Shown here: positions 23,468-33,896 of the stretch, piece after piece
Position numbering within the stretch: the first letter of the stretch is position 1
Layout: the number at the start of each line of letters is the position of its first letter
NCBI GenBank assembly: GCA_013215055.1
Contig: JABSRQ010000007.1
Coordinates: 1-64,000 of the forward strand
Length of the DNA: 64,000 bases
From: Pseudomonadales bacterium
GTDB taxonomy: Bacteria; Pseudomonadota; Gammaproteobacteria; Pseudomonadales; DT-91
Direction of reading: 5' to 3'
The notes under the pieces: model-generated
The model's database searches: none
Told to the model about the DNA's origin: nothing
Seen by the model: only the letters and a program-made list of their open reading frames with translations
Translations under genes and position numbers: made by a program

Positions 23468-24055
23468 ATGAGCCACGATTTCGCCAAAGGCAAAGCCAGC
23501 AAGAAAAAGCCCGCTAAACGCGCCGCGCCCAAGAAAAACACGCGCAGCGCAGCAAAACCTGCTGCCAAACCACACCTACCCGGCTGGTTATGGTTTGTCT
23601 CTGGCGCTATCGTCACTGTTTTCAGCCAATTTTTATTTCACCTAACTCAAGTTGATACGTCCAAACTGGATCAAGGCATTGTTAATGAAGCTAAAAAACA
23701 AGCGCCCGTAACAGCTGAAAAAAAGGCCGTTAAAAAACGCCCCAAAATTGAATTTTACAATACCCTTAAAAATCGTGAAGTAAAAGTCTCCGGCGACGTG
23801 GTTAAAGCCCGTGAAGAAGAAGAGTATAACTATGCATTGCAAGCTGGCGCGTTTAAAAGACGTCAGGATGCCGAACAGCAGCGTGCCGAAATCATATTGA
23901 TGGGACTGGATGCCACGATCGAAAGCCGCAAAAACAAGAGTGGCACGTTATTCCACCGCATTATCGTGGGCCCGTTTACGTCACGCTCAACCTTATCCAG
24001 CGCACGTAGTAAATTAATTGCTCATAATAAACCCAGCATGAGAATCAAACGCTAA
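23468..24055 (+). CDS. SPOR-domain membrane protein (FtsN-like)
   Basis: A bitopic inner-membrane protein. The very basic cytoplasmic N-terminus (KGKASKKKPAKRAAPKK) precedes one membrane segment (WLWFVSGAIVTVFSQFLFHL). A charged linker follows, then a C-terminal SPOR domain (YNYALQAGAFKRRQDAEQQR ... RIIVGPFTSRSTLSSA). SPOR domains bind denuded septal peptidoglycan, so a cell-division role like FtsN is likely. The start at 23468 (MSHDFAKGKA) is chosen over an upstream one that would overlap argS. The place between argS and hslV is the same as in Pseudomonas. Confidence 0.88.
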   Translation: MSHDFAKGKASKKKPAKRAAPKKNTRSAAKPAAKPHLPGWLWFVSGAIVTVFSQFLFHLTQVDTSKLDQGIVNEAKKQAPVTAEKKAVKKRPKIEFYNTLKNREVKVSGDVVKAREEEEYNYALQAGAFKRRQDAEQQRAEIILMGLDATIESRKNKSGTLFHRIIVGPFTSRSTLSSARSKLIAHNKPSMRIKR

Positions 24056-24068
24056 AAAACCACTGACC

Positions 24069-24098
24069 TGCGACAGCCCTGTCGCATGTCAATTTTTT
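24069..24098 (+). terminator. Rho-independent terminator after the SPOR gene
   Basis: TGCGACA, GCCC, TGTCGCA forms a 7-bp stem, followed after a few bases by six T residues. It lies 14 bp past the stop and separates the argS transcript from hslVU. Confidence 0.8.
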
Positions 24099-24110
24099 AC
24101 TTCAGCCCAC

Positions 24111-24138
24111 CTTGAAAACCGCATAATCTGCCCCATAT
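24111..24138 (+). promoter_or_regulatory. Sigma-32 (RpoH) heat-shock promoter of hslVU
   Basis: CTTGAAA (24111-24117) and CCCCATAT (24131-24138) are 13 bp apart, matching the known sigma-32 consensus (CTTGAAA and CCCCATNT) almost exactly. It lies 34 bp upstream of hslV, a classic heat-shock operon. Confidence 0.85.
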
Positions 24139-24171
24139 AAATGCTTTATCGTATTTTTTGGAGCCTGCATC

Positions 24172-24702
24172 ATGACCACGATTGTATCCGTACGCCGCAA
24201 TGGCAAAGTTGTTATCGGCGGCGATGGCCAAGTTTCCATGGGTAATACCGTGATGAAAGGCAATGCCCGTAAAGTACGTTCGCTATATCACGATAAAGTC
24301 TTAGCCGGATTTGCCGGTGGCACCGCCGATGCCTTTACCCTGTTTGAATTATTTGAAGCACAGCTGGAAAAATACCAGGGCCACTTATTACGTGCCGCAG
24401 TAGAGCTGGCAAAAATGTGGCGCAGCGAACGCTCCTTACGTCAGCTAGAAGCGTTATTGATTGTTGCCGATCACGAAACTCAACTAGTGATTAGCGGCAA
24501 CGGCGATGTGATTGAACCCGAAGATAATTTGCTTGCTATAGGCTCCGGCGGCTCTTTTGCCCAAGCGGCCGCACGAGCATTGATGGATAACACCGATTTA
24601 TCGGCCGAGGAAATTGTTGCCCAGGCCTTAAAAATTGCCGGCGACATCTGTGTTTACACCAATCACAGCCATGTCATCAAAGTATTAGACTGCCCAGAAT
24701 AA
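24172..24702 (+). CDS. hslV: ATP-dependent protease proteolytic subunit HslV
   Basis: HslV (ClpQ) is a proteasome-beta-like peptidase that forms a double hexamer with HslU. The catalytic threonine is Thr2 in MTTIVSVRR, exposed after removal of Met1. [30 protein letters not shown] and [15 protein letters not shown] are family features. The 176 residues are normal. hslU begins 42 bp downstream. Confidence 0.97.
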   Translation: MTTIVSVRRNGKVVIGGDGQVSMGNTVMKGNARKVRSLYHDKVLAGFAGGTADAFTLFELFEAQLEKYQGHLLRAAVELAKMWRSERSLRQLEALLIVADHETQLVISGNGDVIEPEDNLLAIGSGGSFAQAAARALMDNTDLSAEEIVAQALKIAGDICVYTNHSHVIKVLDCPE

Positions 24703-24744
24703 CCGTAAGAACGCAGGAACTTTAAAGCTTTTAGAGAGAATATT

Positions 24745-26070
24745 ATGTCTGTCATGACACCTAAAGAAATCGTCCATGAACTCAACCGTCATATCGTGGG
24801 CCAGGATGATGCCAAACGCGCCGTCGCCATCGCGCTACGTAATCGCTGGCGCAGAATGCAGTTAGATGAATCGCTACGCCAGGAAATCAGCCCTAAAAAC
24901 ATCCTGATGATAGGCCCAACCGGCGTCGGTAAAACCGAGATTGCCAGACGCCTGGCTAAACTTGCCAGAGCACCGTTTATTAAAGTTGAGGCTACCAAAT
25001 TCACCGAGGTGGGTTATGTCGGGCGTGATGTAGAATCCATCATCAGAGATCTGGTTGATTCAGCCATTAAGATGCTGCGTGAAGAGCAGATGGAAAAAGT
25101 AAAAAATCAGGCTCTGGATGCCGCCGAAGAACGTATTCTCGATGTACTTTTACCCCCGGCTCGTTCCTTTGAGGACGATAACAGCAATAAAGACTCTTCT
25201 ACCCGCCAACTGTTTCGCAAAAAACTGCGTGAAGGTGAGTTAGACGATAAAGAAATCGATATCGAAGTGGCAGCCCCCAAGGTTGGTGTTGAAATCATGG
25301 CACCGCCGGGCATGGAAGAGATGACCAACCAGCTACAAAGCATGTTTTCCAGCATGGGCAGCGACAAGAAAAAAAGCCGTAAGATGACGGTGAAAGTTGC
25401 ATTTAAACAAATTCAGGATGAAGAAGCCGAAAAACTGGTGAATGAAGAAGAACTTAAATCGATGGCGGTAGAAGCGGTGGAGCAAACCGGCATCGTCTTT
25501 CTGGATGAAATTGATAAGGTGGCCAAACGCGGTGAGACCGGCGGCACCGATGTGTCACGCGAAGGGGTGCAACGTGATCTTCTGCCATTAATCGAAGGCT
25601 GTACCGTGAGCACCAAATACGGCATGGTTAAAACGGATCACATCCTGTTTATCGCCTCGGGTGCCTTCCACTTAGCCAAACCTTCCGATCTGATTCCAGA
25701 ACTGCAGGGCCGTTTACCGATTCGGGTAGAACTAAAGGCCTTGTCTGCGGAAGATTTTGAGCGCATTTTAACCGAACCTAAAGCCTCTTTGACCAAACAA
25801 TATATCGCGCTGTTGCTCACCGAAGGTGTAGAAATAAGTTTCGCCGACGACAGCATTAAACGCATCGCGCAAATTGCCTGGGAAGTGAATGACAGTACCG
25901 AGAATATTGGGGCTCGTAGACTGCACACGGTAATGGAAAAATTGCTAGAGGAGATTTCTTTTGAGGCTTCTGATTTAGGCGATAAAAGCATTTTTATCGA
26001 TGCAGCCTTTGTGGATAACAAATTAGGTGAACTGATGAAAGATCAGGATTTAAGCCGCTTTATTCTCTAA
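24745..26070 (+). CDS. hslU: ATP-dependent protease ATPase subunit HslU
   Basis: HslU (ClpY) is the AAA+ unfoldase of the HslVU protease. It starts with [20 protein letters not shown]. Walker A is [11 protein letters not shown] (about residues 57-67) and Walker B is VFLDEIDK. The pore region GYVGRDVE and the intermediate I-domain are present, and the C-terminal tail DLSRFIL is the part that docks into HslV. The 441 residues are normal. It is the second gene of the heat-shock operon. Confidence 0.97.
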   Translation: MSVMTPKEIVHELNRHIVGQDDAKRAVAIALRNRWRRMQLDESLRQEISPKNILMIGPTGVGKTEIARRLAKLARAPFIKVEATKFTEVGYVGRDVESIIRDLVDSAIKMLREEQMEKVKNQALDAAEERILDVLLPPARSFEDDNSNKDSSTRQLFRKKLREGELDDKEIDIEVAAPKVGVEIMAPPGMEEMTNQLQSMFSSMGSDKKKSRKMTVKVAFKQIQDEEAEKLVNEEELKSMAVEAVEQTGIVFLDEIDKVAKRGETGGTDVSREGVQRDLLPLIEGCTVSTKYGMVKTDHILFIASGAFHLAKPSDLIPELQGRLPIRVELKALSAEDFERILTEPKASLTKQYIALLLTEGVEISFADDSIKRIAQIAWEVNDSTENIGARRLHTVMEKLLEEISFEASDLGDKSIFIDAAFVDNKLGELMKDQDLSRFIL

Positions 26071-26104
26071 CACTCTCACGACTCAATTAATGTCCTCCGC
26101 CTAC

Positions 26105-26135
26105 ATTGATTAGCCCCATTCCAGGGCTAATCAAT
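26105..26135. other. Perfect 12-bp inverted repeat between hslU and the RND operon
   Basis: ATTGATTAGCCC and GGGCTAATCAAT form a perfect 12-bp stem with a 7-nt loop, 35 bp beyond the hslU stop. No T run follows on either strand. It could terminate hslVU, or be an operator for the efflux genes that start 51 bp later. Confidence 0.7.
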
Positions 26136-26185
26136 GCTATGCTTAGCCCACTTTACGTGCCTATCTACGTGTATGGAGCTCAACC

Positions 26186-27373
26186 ATGAACCTTAGAACT
26201 AGCCCCCTATTATTGTCTTTTATTGCCGCGGCAGGCCTAACGTTATCTGCCTGTGATAAAAAAACAGCGGTCGTCGAAACCCAAACGGAAGTTGTTGTCG
26301 CCCAGGTCAGTGAAACCGAACATACGGCTACCATTGAGTTTGTTGGCCGCCTGCAAGCTAAAGAGGATATTAAGATTCAAGCCAAGGTCAGCGGCTATTT
26401 ATTGGAACATCCCTTCAAAGAAGGCGACAACATCCATAAAGGTGACAAACTTTTCATTATTGATCCTGCCCCCTTTGCAGCCGACTTAGCCGGCGCACAG
26501 GCCAAAATATCTCAAGCTACAGCCAATGTTGATATCACCACCACCAACTACAAACGTGCTAAACGCCTGATCAAAACCAATGCCATTTCTCAGTTGGATT
26601 TAGATAATCTTCGCGCCGACAAATTAGAAGCCGATGCTGGACTAAAATCGGCAGAAGCCAGCCTAAAAAATGCGCAATTAAATTTACAATACACCACGCT
26701 TGTCGCACCTATCGATGGGCGTATTGGTGAAAAAAAATATAGCTTGGGTGATTTAGTTGGCCCGGACGCCGGCGCTTTAACCACATTGGTTAGCATAGAT
26801 CCTATTCAAGCGGTATTTCAGGTTAATGAAACGCTCTTTTATAATGTCGGCCAAGAACAACGCCAGCGTGTTTCTGAAGGCAAAAACAAACTGGAATTCA
26901 CCGTTAAAATCCGTCTCAGCAGTGGCGATATTTACCCCCTAGAAGGCAAGCTCGATTTTGTCTCCAACCGCGTTAATACCGATACCGGCACCTTAACCAT
27001 ACGTGCAGAAATCCCCAACCCGGATGGATTATTACGCCCTGGTCAATATGTGAAAGTATTAGTTGAATCGCTGACACCCGAAAAGTCGGTGAGTGTACCG
27101 GCGGCGGCCATCCTTTCCGATCAACAAGGTGATTTCGTATTTACCGTCGATGAGACAAACACCGTACATAAACATAAAGTGGACCTGACCGGAGACAGTA
27201 AAGGTCTGCAGTTTATCCGCAGCGATCAAGTCAAGCCCGGTGACCAAGTCATTATTGCCGGAATAAAAAAAGTGCGTGATGGGCAAACCGTAAAAGCGCG
27301 CAGCAGGGATAAACCCAAAAGCGATACAGAGACTGCAGCCAAGGCATCTACGCAAGCGCAGGCTGAAAAATGA
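26186..27373 (+). CDS. RND efflux periplasmic adaptor lipoprotein
   Basis: This is a membrane fusion protein that links an RND pump to an outer-membrane channel. The signal peptide ends with lipobox LSAC (about residue 23). A biotinyl-lipoyl half ([20 protein letters not shown]), an alpha-helical hairpin, and the second lipoyl half ([20 protein letters not shown]) follow. The beta-barrel domain includes [12 protein letters not shown]. The 395 residues fit AcrA/MexA. It overlaps the pump gene by 4 bp (ATGA). No outer-membrane channel gene and no regulator lie nearby. The substrate cannot be read from sequence. Confidence 0.93.
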   Translation: MNLRTSPLLLSFIAAAGLTLSACDKKTAVVETQTEVVVAQVSETEHTATIEFVGRLQAKEDIKIQAKVSGYLLEHPFKEGDNIHKGDKLFIIDPAPFAADLAGAQAKISQATANVDITTTNYKRAKRLIKTNAISQLDLDNLRADKLEADAGLKSAEASLKNAQLNLQYTTLVAPIDGRIGEKKYSLGDLVGPDAGALTTLVSIDPIQAVFQVNETLFYNVGQEQRQRVSEGKNKLEFTVKIRLSSGDIYPLEGKLDFVSNRVNTDTGTLTIRAEIPNPDGLLRPGQYVKVLVESLTPEKSVSVPAAAILSDQQGDFVFTVDETNTVHKHKVDLTGDSKGLQFIRSDQVKPGDQVIIAGIKKVRDGQTVKARSRDKPKSDTETAAKASTQAQAEK

Positions 27374-30300
27374 TCAGTGAATTTTTTATTAACCGGCCCA
27401 AATTTGCGCTGGTTATCTCCATTGTCATTACGTTAGCGGGTTTAATCTCATTAACACAGCTGCCTATTGCCGAATACCCGCCTATTGCACCGCCACAGGT
27501 GGTTGTTAGCGCCAGCTATCCAGGAGCCTCGGCCAGCGTAGTAGAAGAAACGATCGCAGGGCCTATCGAAGATGCCATCAATGGCGTTGAAGATATGATT
27601 TATATGAGCTCAGCCAGTGGCAATGACGGCCGCTATACCTTAACCGTGACCTTTGAAGTCGGTACCGACAGTGACATGGCCTTGGTACGGGTGCAAAACA
27701 AGATGAAGGAAGCCGAACCCCGACTGCCAGCCGATGTACGTATGCAAGGTTTATTGGTGGATAAACAATCGCCGGATATGCTGATGATTGTCAGCCTGTT
27801 TTCGCCGGATGACAGCCTCAGTTATTTGTTTATGTCGAACTACGCCAAAATCAATGTTGAATCGGCACTGGCGAGAATTCCCGGCATCGCCAATGCGACC
27901 ATTCTTGGTGCAGCGGATTATTCCATGCGCCTTTGGTTAGATCCAGATCGCATGGCCAATCTTGGCATTACCACCACCGATGTGGTTAATGTATTAAAAG
28001 AACAAAACGTACAAGCCCCGGTAGGAAAAATAGGCTCACCACCTTATACCGGCAGATTGGAAATGGAATTCACGCTGCAAACCAAGGGCCGCTTAAAGGA
28101 TGTGGAAGAGTTTAAAAAAATTCTTATCCGCGCCAATCCAGACGGTTCTGCCATTTATCTGAAAGATATCGCCAGGGTAGAATTGGGCCAAATCGATTAC
28201 TCCATCAGCTCCGAATTTAATGGCCATGCGGCGGCTAATATCGCCTTATACCTGACACCCGATGCCAATGCGCTAGAAAGTAATGATTTGGTATTAGAAG
28301 CACTGGAAAAATTAAAAGAGCGGTTTCCCGATGGCATGGATCTTCAGTCCAGTTATAACACCACACGTTATGTCTCGGCATCCATTGGCCAAGTTATAGA
28401 ATCACTGTTTCAAGCCGTCATCCTGGTTATTATCATTAGCTTTATATTCCTGGGTTCGCTACGCAGTGCCCTAGTACCCAGTATTGCCATTCCGGTCTCG
28501 TTAATCGGCACCTTTGCGGTCTTGCTAATGGTAGGCATGAGCATCAATACCATCACTCTATTTGGTTTAATCCTCGCCATCGGCATTGTCGTAGATGATG
28601 CGATTCTGGTTATAGAAAATACCGACCGTCACCTAAGAGAAAATCCAGAATGGGGCGCAAAAAAGGCCGCCATCGTCTCCATGCGAGAAATCACCGGCCC
28701 GGTTATCGCAACCACGCTGGTACTGTTAGCGGTATTTATTCCGGTGGCTTTAATGCCCGGTATTACCGGCCAGATGTATAGACAGATCTCGGTGACCATC
28801 TGCATTTCGGTATTGATCTCAAGCATCAACGCCTTAACCCTAAGCCCGGTACTATGCTCGCTTTTACTCAAACCCAACGCCAAAGAAGCCAAATGGTTTA
28901 CCGTATTCTCCAAATATTTTGACAAACTTACCGGAGCCTATGGCCGCGGCGTACAATCGCTGCTGCGTAAACTCACCATGGTGATGGTGTTATTTATCCT
29001 GTTACTGATAGGTACGGTCGTAGGTTTTATCAAAATACCCACCGCCTTTGTGCCTTATGAAGATAAAGGCCTGTTTTTGGTGAACATACAATTACCCGAC
29101 GCAGCCTCGGTTTCCAGAACCAAAGATGTGGTTAAAAAGTTAGAAGCCATTTTAGCCGATGACCCCAATGTGGAATCCGTTACCTCGATCACCGGCTATG
29201 GTCTATTCACCGGTTCCGTACAGAGTAATGCTGCGGCGATGTTTGTGGTCATGATACCGTGGGATGATCGCCCGGGCATGGAAAACCTGGTGTTTGCCTC
29301 AACCAAACGCTTAAATAAAATGGCTGCCTCTGCGGTACCCGAGGCCGAAGTTTTTGCGCTGCCACCTCCACCTGTTCCAGGTATGGGCGCGGTAGGCGGC
29401 ATGCAATTAATGCTGCAAGATACCGGCGGTGCCAGTTATGCCGAGTTAGCTAATCAAACCAACGATATGATTGCCGCAGCCAATGACAGGCCAGAACTGA
29501 AAGATGTCTTCAGCTCATATAGGGCTAATGTGCCGCAATATTATCTGGATATCGATAGAGAAAAAGCCAAAACCTTAGGTGTGCCCCTCAGCGATATTTT
29601 TGCCACCTTGCAAAGCAATTTAGGTTCGTATTATATCAATGATTTTAATAAATACGGCCAAACGTATAGGGTCATCATGCAGGCGGATAGCGAATTTCGA
29701 CAGGATTTGGATAATCTAAGAAGCTTCTATGTACGCAGTAATTCAGGTGAAATGATACCGCTATCCAACCTAATGACCACAGAAAAGATCTTTGCGCCCG
29801 ATGTTGTCTGGCGATATAACAAATTCCGCGCCACCACCATCAACGCAGCCGTGGGTGAAGGTTTTGGTTCCTCCGATGCGATTAAAGCCTTTGAAGAAAT
29901 CTCGGCGCAAATGCCCCTGGGCTTCCAACACAGCTGGACCGGCCTCACGTATCAGGAAATCAAGGCAGGCTCGGCGGCGATTATAGCCTTCTTATTAGCC
30001 CTGATCTTTATCTATCTATTCCTGGTGGCTCAATACGAGAGTTGGTCCATCCCGTTGGCGATATTACTGGTTGTGCCCGTCGCCCTGGGTGGCAGTATTG
30101 GCGTGTTATTATTATTAGGCATGTCGTTAAATCTGTATGCACAAATAGGCTTGGTGATGTTAATCGGCATGGCGGCTAAAAATGCGATATTGATTGTGGA
30201 GTTTGCGCTAACCAAACGTCAAAAAGAAGGTAAAAGCATTAAAGAAGCGGCCCTGGCTGCCGCCACGCTGCGCTTTAGAGCCATCAATATGACCGCGCTA

Positions 30301-30504
30301 TCATTTATCCTCGGCATCATCCCGCTGATTCTTGCTCAGGGCGCAGGCATGTTTGCACAAATGAGCTTAGGTATTACCGTGGCATCCGGCATGGTAGCCA
30401 CACTGGTGGTGGGTACATTCCTGATTCCCACCTTCTTTGTCATCGTGCAGAGCACCAGAGAGAAGCTTAAACAAAAACTGGGTATCACAGCCCCAGAGGA
30501 TTAA
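27370..30504 (+). CDS. RND multidrug efflux transporter (HAE1 family)
   Basis: An inner-membrane proton-driven exporter of 1,044 residues. It has the HAE1 pattern: a first membrane helix ([20 protein letters not shown]), a large periplasmic loop, and helices 2-6 with the proton-relay aspartates in [14 protein letters not shown] second periplasmic loop and helices 7-12 with [13 protein letters not shown] follow. [10 protein letters not shown] matches the loop near the hoof region. It is of the AcrB/MexB type and coupled to the adaptor gene. Confidence 0.95.
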   Translation: MISEFFINRPKFALVISIVITLAGLISLTQLPIAEYPPIAPPQVVVSASYPGASASVVEETIAGPIEDAINGVEDMIYMSSASGNDGRYTLTVTFEVGTDSDMALVRVQNKMKEAEPRLPADVRMQGLLVDKQSPDMLMIVSLFSPDDSLSYLFMSNYAKINVESALARIPGIANATILGAADYSMRLWLDPDRMANLGITTTDVVNVLKEQNVQAPVGKIGSPPYTGRLEMEFTLQTKGRLKDVEEFKKILIRANPDGSAIYLKDIARVELGQIDYSISSEFNGHAAANIALYLTPDANALESNDLVLEALEKLKERFPDGMDLQSSYNTTRYVSASIGQVIESLFQAVILVIIISFIFLGSLRSALVPSIAIPVSLIGTFAVLLMVGMSINTITLFGLILAIGIVVDDAILVIENTDRHLRENPEWGAKKAAIVSMREITGPVIATTLVLLAVFIPVALMPGITGQMYRQISVTICISVLISSINALTLSPVLCSLLLKPNAKEAKWFTVFSKYFDKLTGAYGRGVQSLLRKLTMVMVLFILLLIGTVVGFIKIPTAFVPYEDKGLFLVNIQLPDAASVSRTKDVVKKLEAILADDPNVESVTSITGYGLFTGSVQSNAAAMFVVMIPWDDRPGMENLVFASTKRLNKMAASAVPEAEVFALPPPPVPGMGAVGGMQLMLQDTGGASYAELANQTNDMIAAANDRPELKDVFSSYRANVPQYYLDIDREKAKTLGVPLSDIFATLQSNLGSYYINDFNKYGQTYRVIMQADSEFRQDLDNLRSFYVRSNSGEMIPLSNLMTTEKIFAPDVVWRYNKFRATTINAAVGEGFGSSDAIKAFEEISAQMPLGFQHSWTGLTYQEIKAGSAAIIAFLLALIFIYLFLVAQYESWSIPLAILLVVPVALGGSIGVLLLLGMSLNLYAQIGLVMLIGMAAKNAILIVEFALTKRQKEGKSIKEAALAAATLRFRAINMTALSFILGIIPLILAQGAGMFAQMSLGITVASGMVATLVVGTFLIPTFFVIVQSTREKLKQKLGITAPED

Positions 30505-30510
30505 TACCCG

Positions 30511-30532
30511 CGGAGGCAGGAAACTGCCTCCC
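30511..30532. terminator. Hairpin between convergent RND and DUF3010 genes
   Basis: GGAGGCAG, GAAA, CTGCCTCC is a GC-rich 8-bp stem with a GAAA tetraloop, eight bases after the RND stop. No T run follows, so terminator function is probable but not certain. Confidence 0.55.
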
Positions 30533-30544
30533 GCACATGATTAT

Positions 30545-30991
30545 TTATATCTCTTCAATATCGCCATAGGTGCAAAAATTCAAATAGGCATAAGCCGCAC
30601 CAAAAGCTGGTTTTTGAAATTTCTTTAAATCCAGGCTATCAAAATCTACCTGAATCGGATTACGGGTAATCTGCGCTTTTATTTCTTTTGTGCTCATCAT
30701 GGTAACCGGCAGTTCTAATAACTGAATCGCCGCCTCCAGTTTAAAGCTGGTGGCACTGCCCATAAATTTACCTTTTTGCTCACGTTGAATAACAACGATT
30801 TCTTCTACCTTGTAATCTTCCATCAACTTCGCAAAGGCAAACTGAAAACTGCGAATGCTCTCGGTAGTATCTGAGGGCGATACAGTAAACAGACGCTGGC
30901 GACAATCAGGCACCATAAATGCGCCCCCATCTTGATTTAATAAACTCAGAATAGCCTCACGGCCTTTTAATTCAACTGCACAAACAAGCAT
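30545..30991 (-). CDS. DUF3010 family protein
   Basis: A 148-residue cytoplasmic protein with the pattern I recall for DUF3010: an N-terminal CAVELKGREAILSLLN, CRQRLFTVSPSDTTESIRSF, FAFAKLMEDYKVEEIVVI, KGKFMGSATSFKLEAAIQL and AAYAYLNFCTYG. These proteins are conserved in marine gammaproteobacteria. The fold looks RNase H-like (ELKG, strands, then an alpha-beta core), but no biochemical role is known to me. It is monocistronic and converges on the RND pump. Confidence 0.8.
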   Translation of the reverse strand: MLVCAVELKGREAILSLLNQDGGAFMVPDCRQRLFTVSPSDTTESIRSFQFAFAKLMEDYKVEEIVVIQREQKGKFMGSATSFKLEAAIQLLELPVTMMSTKEIKAQITRNPIQVDFDSLDLKKFQKPAFGAAYAYLNFCTYGDIEEI

Positions 30992-31184
30992 GGGAATACC
31001 TATAAACTAATAACAACATTAAGGGGCCTATTGTAGCGATTATATAAAAATTATCATCCATTACAGAATAAGCAAGTTGATATAACGCTGTTCTCTTTAT
31101 GGAGAAATACGATCTTAACACTTCACTTTCTAGTTCTATGATTTTCAACTACGCTATTACAATAGCCGCTATGGAGTGGGTAAA

Positions 31185-31559
31185 ATGGCTTTTTCAGATC
31201 ATAAAATTCTTGTTGTGGATGACTCTTCATTTATGCGCCAGCTGGTGTGCGGCACACTGGAACAAGAAGGCATTCAAACCGTTATGGCCGAAGATGGCGT
31301 ACAGGCGTTGAAAATGTGTCAAAAACATGACGTAGACGCCATTGTCACCGATATCAACATGCCCAATATGGATGGCTATACGCTGATTATGGAATTACGC
31401 CAAAATCAACAATACCGCCACAAACCCATCCTCGTTTTAACCACTGAAACCTCGGCTGAATCTCATCAACAAGGTAAACATCTGGGTGCCACCGGCTGGA
31501 TCACCAAACCCTTTAATTCAATGAAACTGCTTGATGCCGTGCATCTGATTTTAGATTAA
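31185..31559 (+). CDS. CheY-like single-domain response regulator
   Basis: A 124-residue receiver domain with no output domain. Acidic pocket DD is in ILVVDDSS, the phosphoacceptor Asp is in DAIVTDINMPNMDG, Thr is in VLTTE, and Lys is in ITKPF. I start at the ATG giving MAFSDHKILVVDD, with GGAG eight bases upstream. The sequence resembles the CheY-type regulators found in chemotaxis clusters, but no kinase or che gene is nearby. It is 11 bp upstream of a second receiver gene, so the two form an operon. Confidence 0.92.
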   Translation: MAFSDHKILVVDDSSFMRQLVCGTLEQEGIQTVMAEDGVQALKMCQKHDVDAIVTDINMPNMDGYTLIMELRQNQQYRHKPILVLTTETSAESHQQGKHLGATGWITKPFNSMKLLDAVHLILD

Positions 31560-31570
31560 AGAGCGTTTTT

Positions 31571-31942
31571 ATGTTAGCAGGCCATACCATACTTGCCGTA
31601 GATGACTCCAGAGCCATGCGAGCTCTAGTAACCATGACATTGGAACGTGCAGGTTGTATCGCTAGTGTAGCCGAAGATGGTGAACAAGCTTTACTCGCGG
31701 CCCAGGAACAGAATTTCGATGTTATTATCACCGACATCAATATGCCGGTGATGGATGGGCTTACCCTGATTGGTGAATTGCGCCAACTGGCCAATTACAA
31801 AACCATACCCATTTTGGTATTTTCAACCGAAGCCTGCATCGATATACGCAGGCGCGGCATGGAGGCTGGCGCAACCGGCTGGATACTCAAACCCTTTACG
31901 CCAGAAAAATTAATCAAAGCCCTGGAACGGGTGATTGATTAA
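31571..31942 (+). CDS. CheY-like single-domain response regulator (paralogue)
   Basis: A 123-residue receiver domain similar throughout to its upstream neighbour, suggesting tandem duplication. Acidic pocket AVDDSRAMR, phosphoacceptor DVIITDINMPVMDG, FSTEA in place of VLTTE, and ILKPF are all present. The two proteins may compete for one histidine kinase or act as signal and phosphate sink, which is inference. It is convergent with the SGNH hydrolase gene. Confidence 0.92.
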   Translation: MLAGHTILAVDDSRAMRALVTMTLERAGCIASVAEDGEQALLAAQEQNFDVIITDINMPVMDGLTLIGELRQLANYKTIPILVFSTEACIDIRRRGMEAGATGWILKPFTPEKLIKALERVID

Positions 31943-31949
31943 CCTGGCC

Positions 31950-32963
31950 TTAACCGTTTTCGGTTAACGCCAGTATCTCATCATCACTTAAAAGCTGAAT
32001 GTTTAAAGCATAAGCCGCATTTAAAGCCTTGATCACCTGATTAGCCACCAAGGCCTGAATCAGCGTATTGGGGTGTAAACCATCATCGGCAATAAAATGA
32101 TTTTTATGTGTAGGTCCTGCGCAGAGTTTATCGGCGCGACACTTGCCAATATTGGTAGAGCCTGATGGCAGTAAATCGGCTTTCTTGGCTGTGGTGCCAT
32201 TCACCACGGTAAAATCCCCAATCGTTACGCCACCATCCGCATTTTTGGCAAAGCCAAATAAATTCACCATCGCAACACCACGCTGTGCCGCACCTTTTTC
32301 CAAGAGTTTGTTGGCTGCACGAATAGCCGCCTCTACCGGTTTATTCTCCCCAGCTGCCGTACCTTCTGGAATATAAGCCAATAAAACTTTGCTGCCCGAT
32401 GCCCGCAAGGCATCTACATGCTGTAATAAAGCCTCGGCGATAGATTGATTAAATGCAGCATCAGGCACTACACCATTAGGCTGCATATTACCCAGCAAAG
32501 AAAAATTCGTGGTGTGATAAAAATAATCATTGGAACCCGCCGCAACCACGGCGATATCCACCTGTTCTTTAACCAGCATAGGCACCTGATCCGTTACATA
32601 ACGTGATCCTACCGCCGCACCATCAATTTCCATCGCATAAGTAAAAAACCAGAAATCTAACACCATACGCGCATTGTTATTCGCGGTTGCGGCGACCTTG
32701 GCGTAGTTATATTGATAACCGGCGGCTCTATGATCCGGCCAGCCATTTTCCCGTGTAGGTTTATAAATCCCCCAGTCCAGATCATCGGCACGGTATTTCG
32801 CCAGAATTTCCACCCAGTTATAGGCGGCAATATCGGTATTCGCCTGCGTACCCGCATCTAAATATTCATCGGTCATGCTGTCACCCACAGCACCAATCGT
32901 CACTGCAGCTTGTAGATAACAACTAAAGCTCAAAAAAATTAAAACGCTTAACAACCTTGGCAT
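31950..32963 (-). CDS. Secreted SGNH/GDSL-type hydrolase
   Basis: A signal peptide (LLSVLIFLSFSCYLQA) precedes an SGNH hydrolase domain. Block I is GAVGDSMTDEY (nucleophile serine, about residue 29), block III is AAGSNDYFY, and block V is DDGLHPN with the catalytic Asp and His. The 337-residue protein is probably periplasmic or secreted, acting as an esterase or lipase; the substrate is unknown. The last codons overlap a hairpin (TTAACCG, TTTT, CGGTTAA, 31950-31967) that may end the convergent regulator transcript. Confidence 0.85.
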   Translation of the reverse strand: MPRLLSVLIFLSFSCYLQAAVTIGAVGDSMTDEYLDAGTQANTDIAAYNWVEILAKYRADDLDWGIYKPTRENGWPDHRAAGYQYNYAKVAATANNNARMVLDFWFFTYAMEIDGAAVGSRYVTDQVPMLVKEQVDIAVVAAGSNDYFYHTTNFSLLGNMQPNGVVPDAAFNQSIAEALLQHVDALRASGSKVLLAYIPEGTAAGENKPVEAAIRAANKLLEKGAAQRGVAMVNLFGFAKNADGGVTIGDFTVVNGTTAKKADLLPSGSTNIGKCRADKLCAGPTHKNHFIADDGLHPNTLIQALVANQVIKALNAAYALNIQLLSDDEILALTENG

Positions 32964-33119
32964 AGGAAATCCTTATATATAAAAAATTGCGCCTATCATA
33001 ACAGGCGAATTATCTCGCAGCAGGCATTTATTTAGCCATTAGAGCCGAGTTATTGAGTGTTTTGGTTTAGGCCAATTCAGGCTACAATAGCGCCCATCTT
33101 TAATCAGGGTTTAAAAACC

Positions 33120-33896
33120 ATGAGCAATCAACCACACGATAACGATTCTAGCGATGAAAGTAGCACGCATTTTGGCTATGAAACCGTCAATAAAACCGAA
33201 AAAGCCGGCAAAGTTGCCGAGGTATTTCACTCGGTTGCGGCCAAATACGACATTATGAATGATCTAATGTCAGCCGGTGTACATCGCATCTGGAAGCAAT
33301 TTACCATAGAAGCCAGTGTCGCCCGCAGAGGCCATAAAATTCTGGATATCGCCGGTGGCACCGGTGATTTAGCGGCTAAATTCAGCAAGATTGTAGGCCC
33401 TCAAGGCCAAGTGATTTTATCCGATATCAATAATTCCATGTTGAATGTCGGGCGTGACAAACTCACCGATCGAGGCATCAGCGGCAATATCGATTATGTA
33501 CAGGCCAATGCCGAATGCCTGCCATTTCCGGATAACTACTTCGATTGCATCACCATCGCCTTTGGCCTGCGTAATGTCACCGATAAAGACAAAGCCCTGC
33601 GTAGCATGTATCGTATTCTGAAACCCGGTGGCCGCTTATTAGTGCTGGAGTTTTCAAAGCCGCAAAACGATTTATTGGAAAAAGCCTACGATATCTATTC
33701 GTTTAAGATTTTGCCCAAGATAGGCCAACTGGTCGCCAACGATGCCGAAAGTTATCAATATTTGGCCGAATCGATTCGTATGCATCCCGATCAGGAAACC
33801 TTAAAAAACATGATGTTGGATGCGGGCTTTGATCAGGCCAGCTTTGAAAATATGACCGGCGGCATCGTAGCATTACATAAAGGCTTAAAAACCTAA
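33120..33896 (+). CDS. ubiE: Ubiquinone/menaquinone C-methyltransferase
   Basis: UbiE methylates the benzoquinol ring at C2 with SAM in ubiquinone synthesis. [20 protein letters not shown] is the family start, [17 protein letters not shown] follows, and the SAM motif is [28 protein letters not shown] and [14 protein letters not shown] are also signature segments. I use the ATG at 33120; an in-frame start 63 bp upstream would put extra residues before the family N-terminus. The stop overlaps the ubiJ start (TAATG). A candidate -10 (TACAAT, 33083-33088) lies about 30 bp upstream. Confidence 0.97.
   Translation: MSNQPHDNDSSDESSTHFGYETVNKTEKAGKVAEVFHSVAAKYDIMNDLMSAGVHRIWKQFTIEASVARRGHKILDIAGGTGDLAAKFSKIVGPQGQVILSDINNSMLNVGRDKLTDRGISGNIDYVQANAECLPFPDNYFDCITIAFGLRNVTDKDKALRSMYRILKPGGRLLVLEFSKPQNDLLEKAYDIYSFKILPKIGQLVANDAESYQYLAESIRMHPDQETLKNMMLDAGFDQASFENMTGGIVALHKGLKT

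Noticed and set aside
30545-30991. DUF3010 protein as part of the RND efflux operon
   Set aside because: It is on the opposite strand and separated by a hairpin; nothing links it to efflux.
31099-31311. 70-residue frame overlapping the first response regulator
   Set aside because: It is in another frame of the regulator gene, which has clear receiver motifs and its own ribosome binding site.
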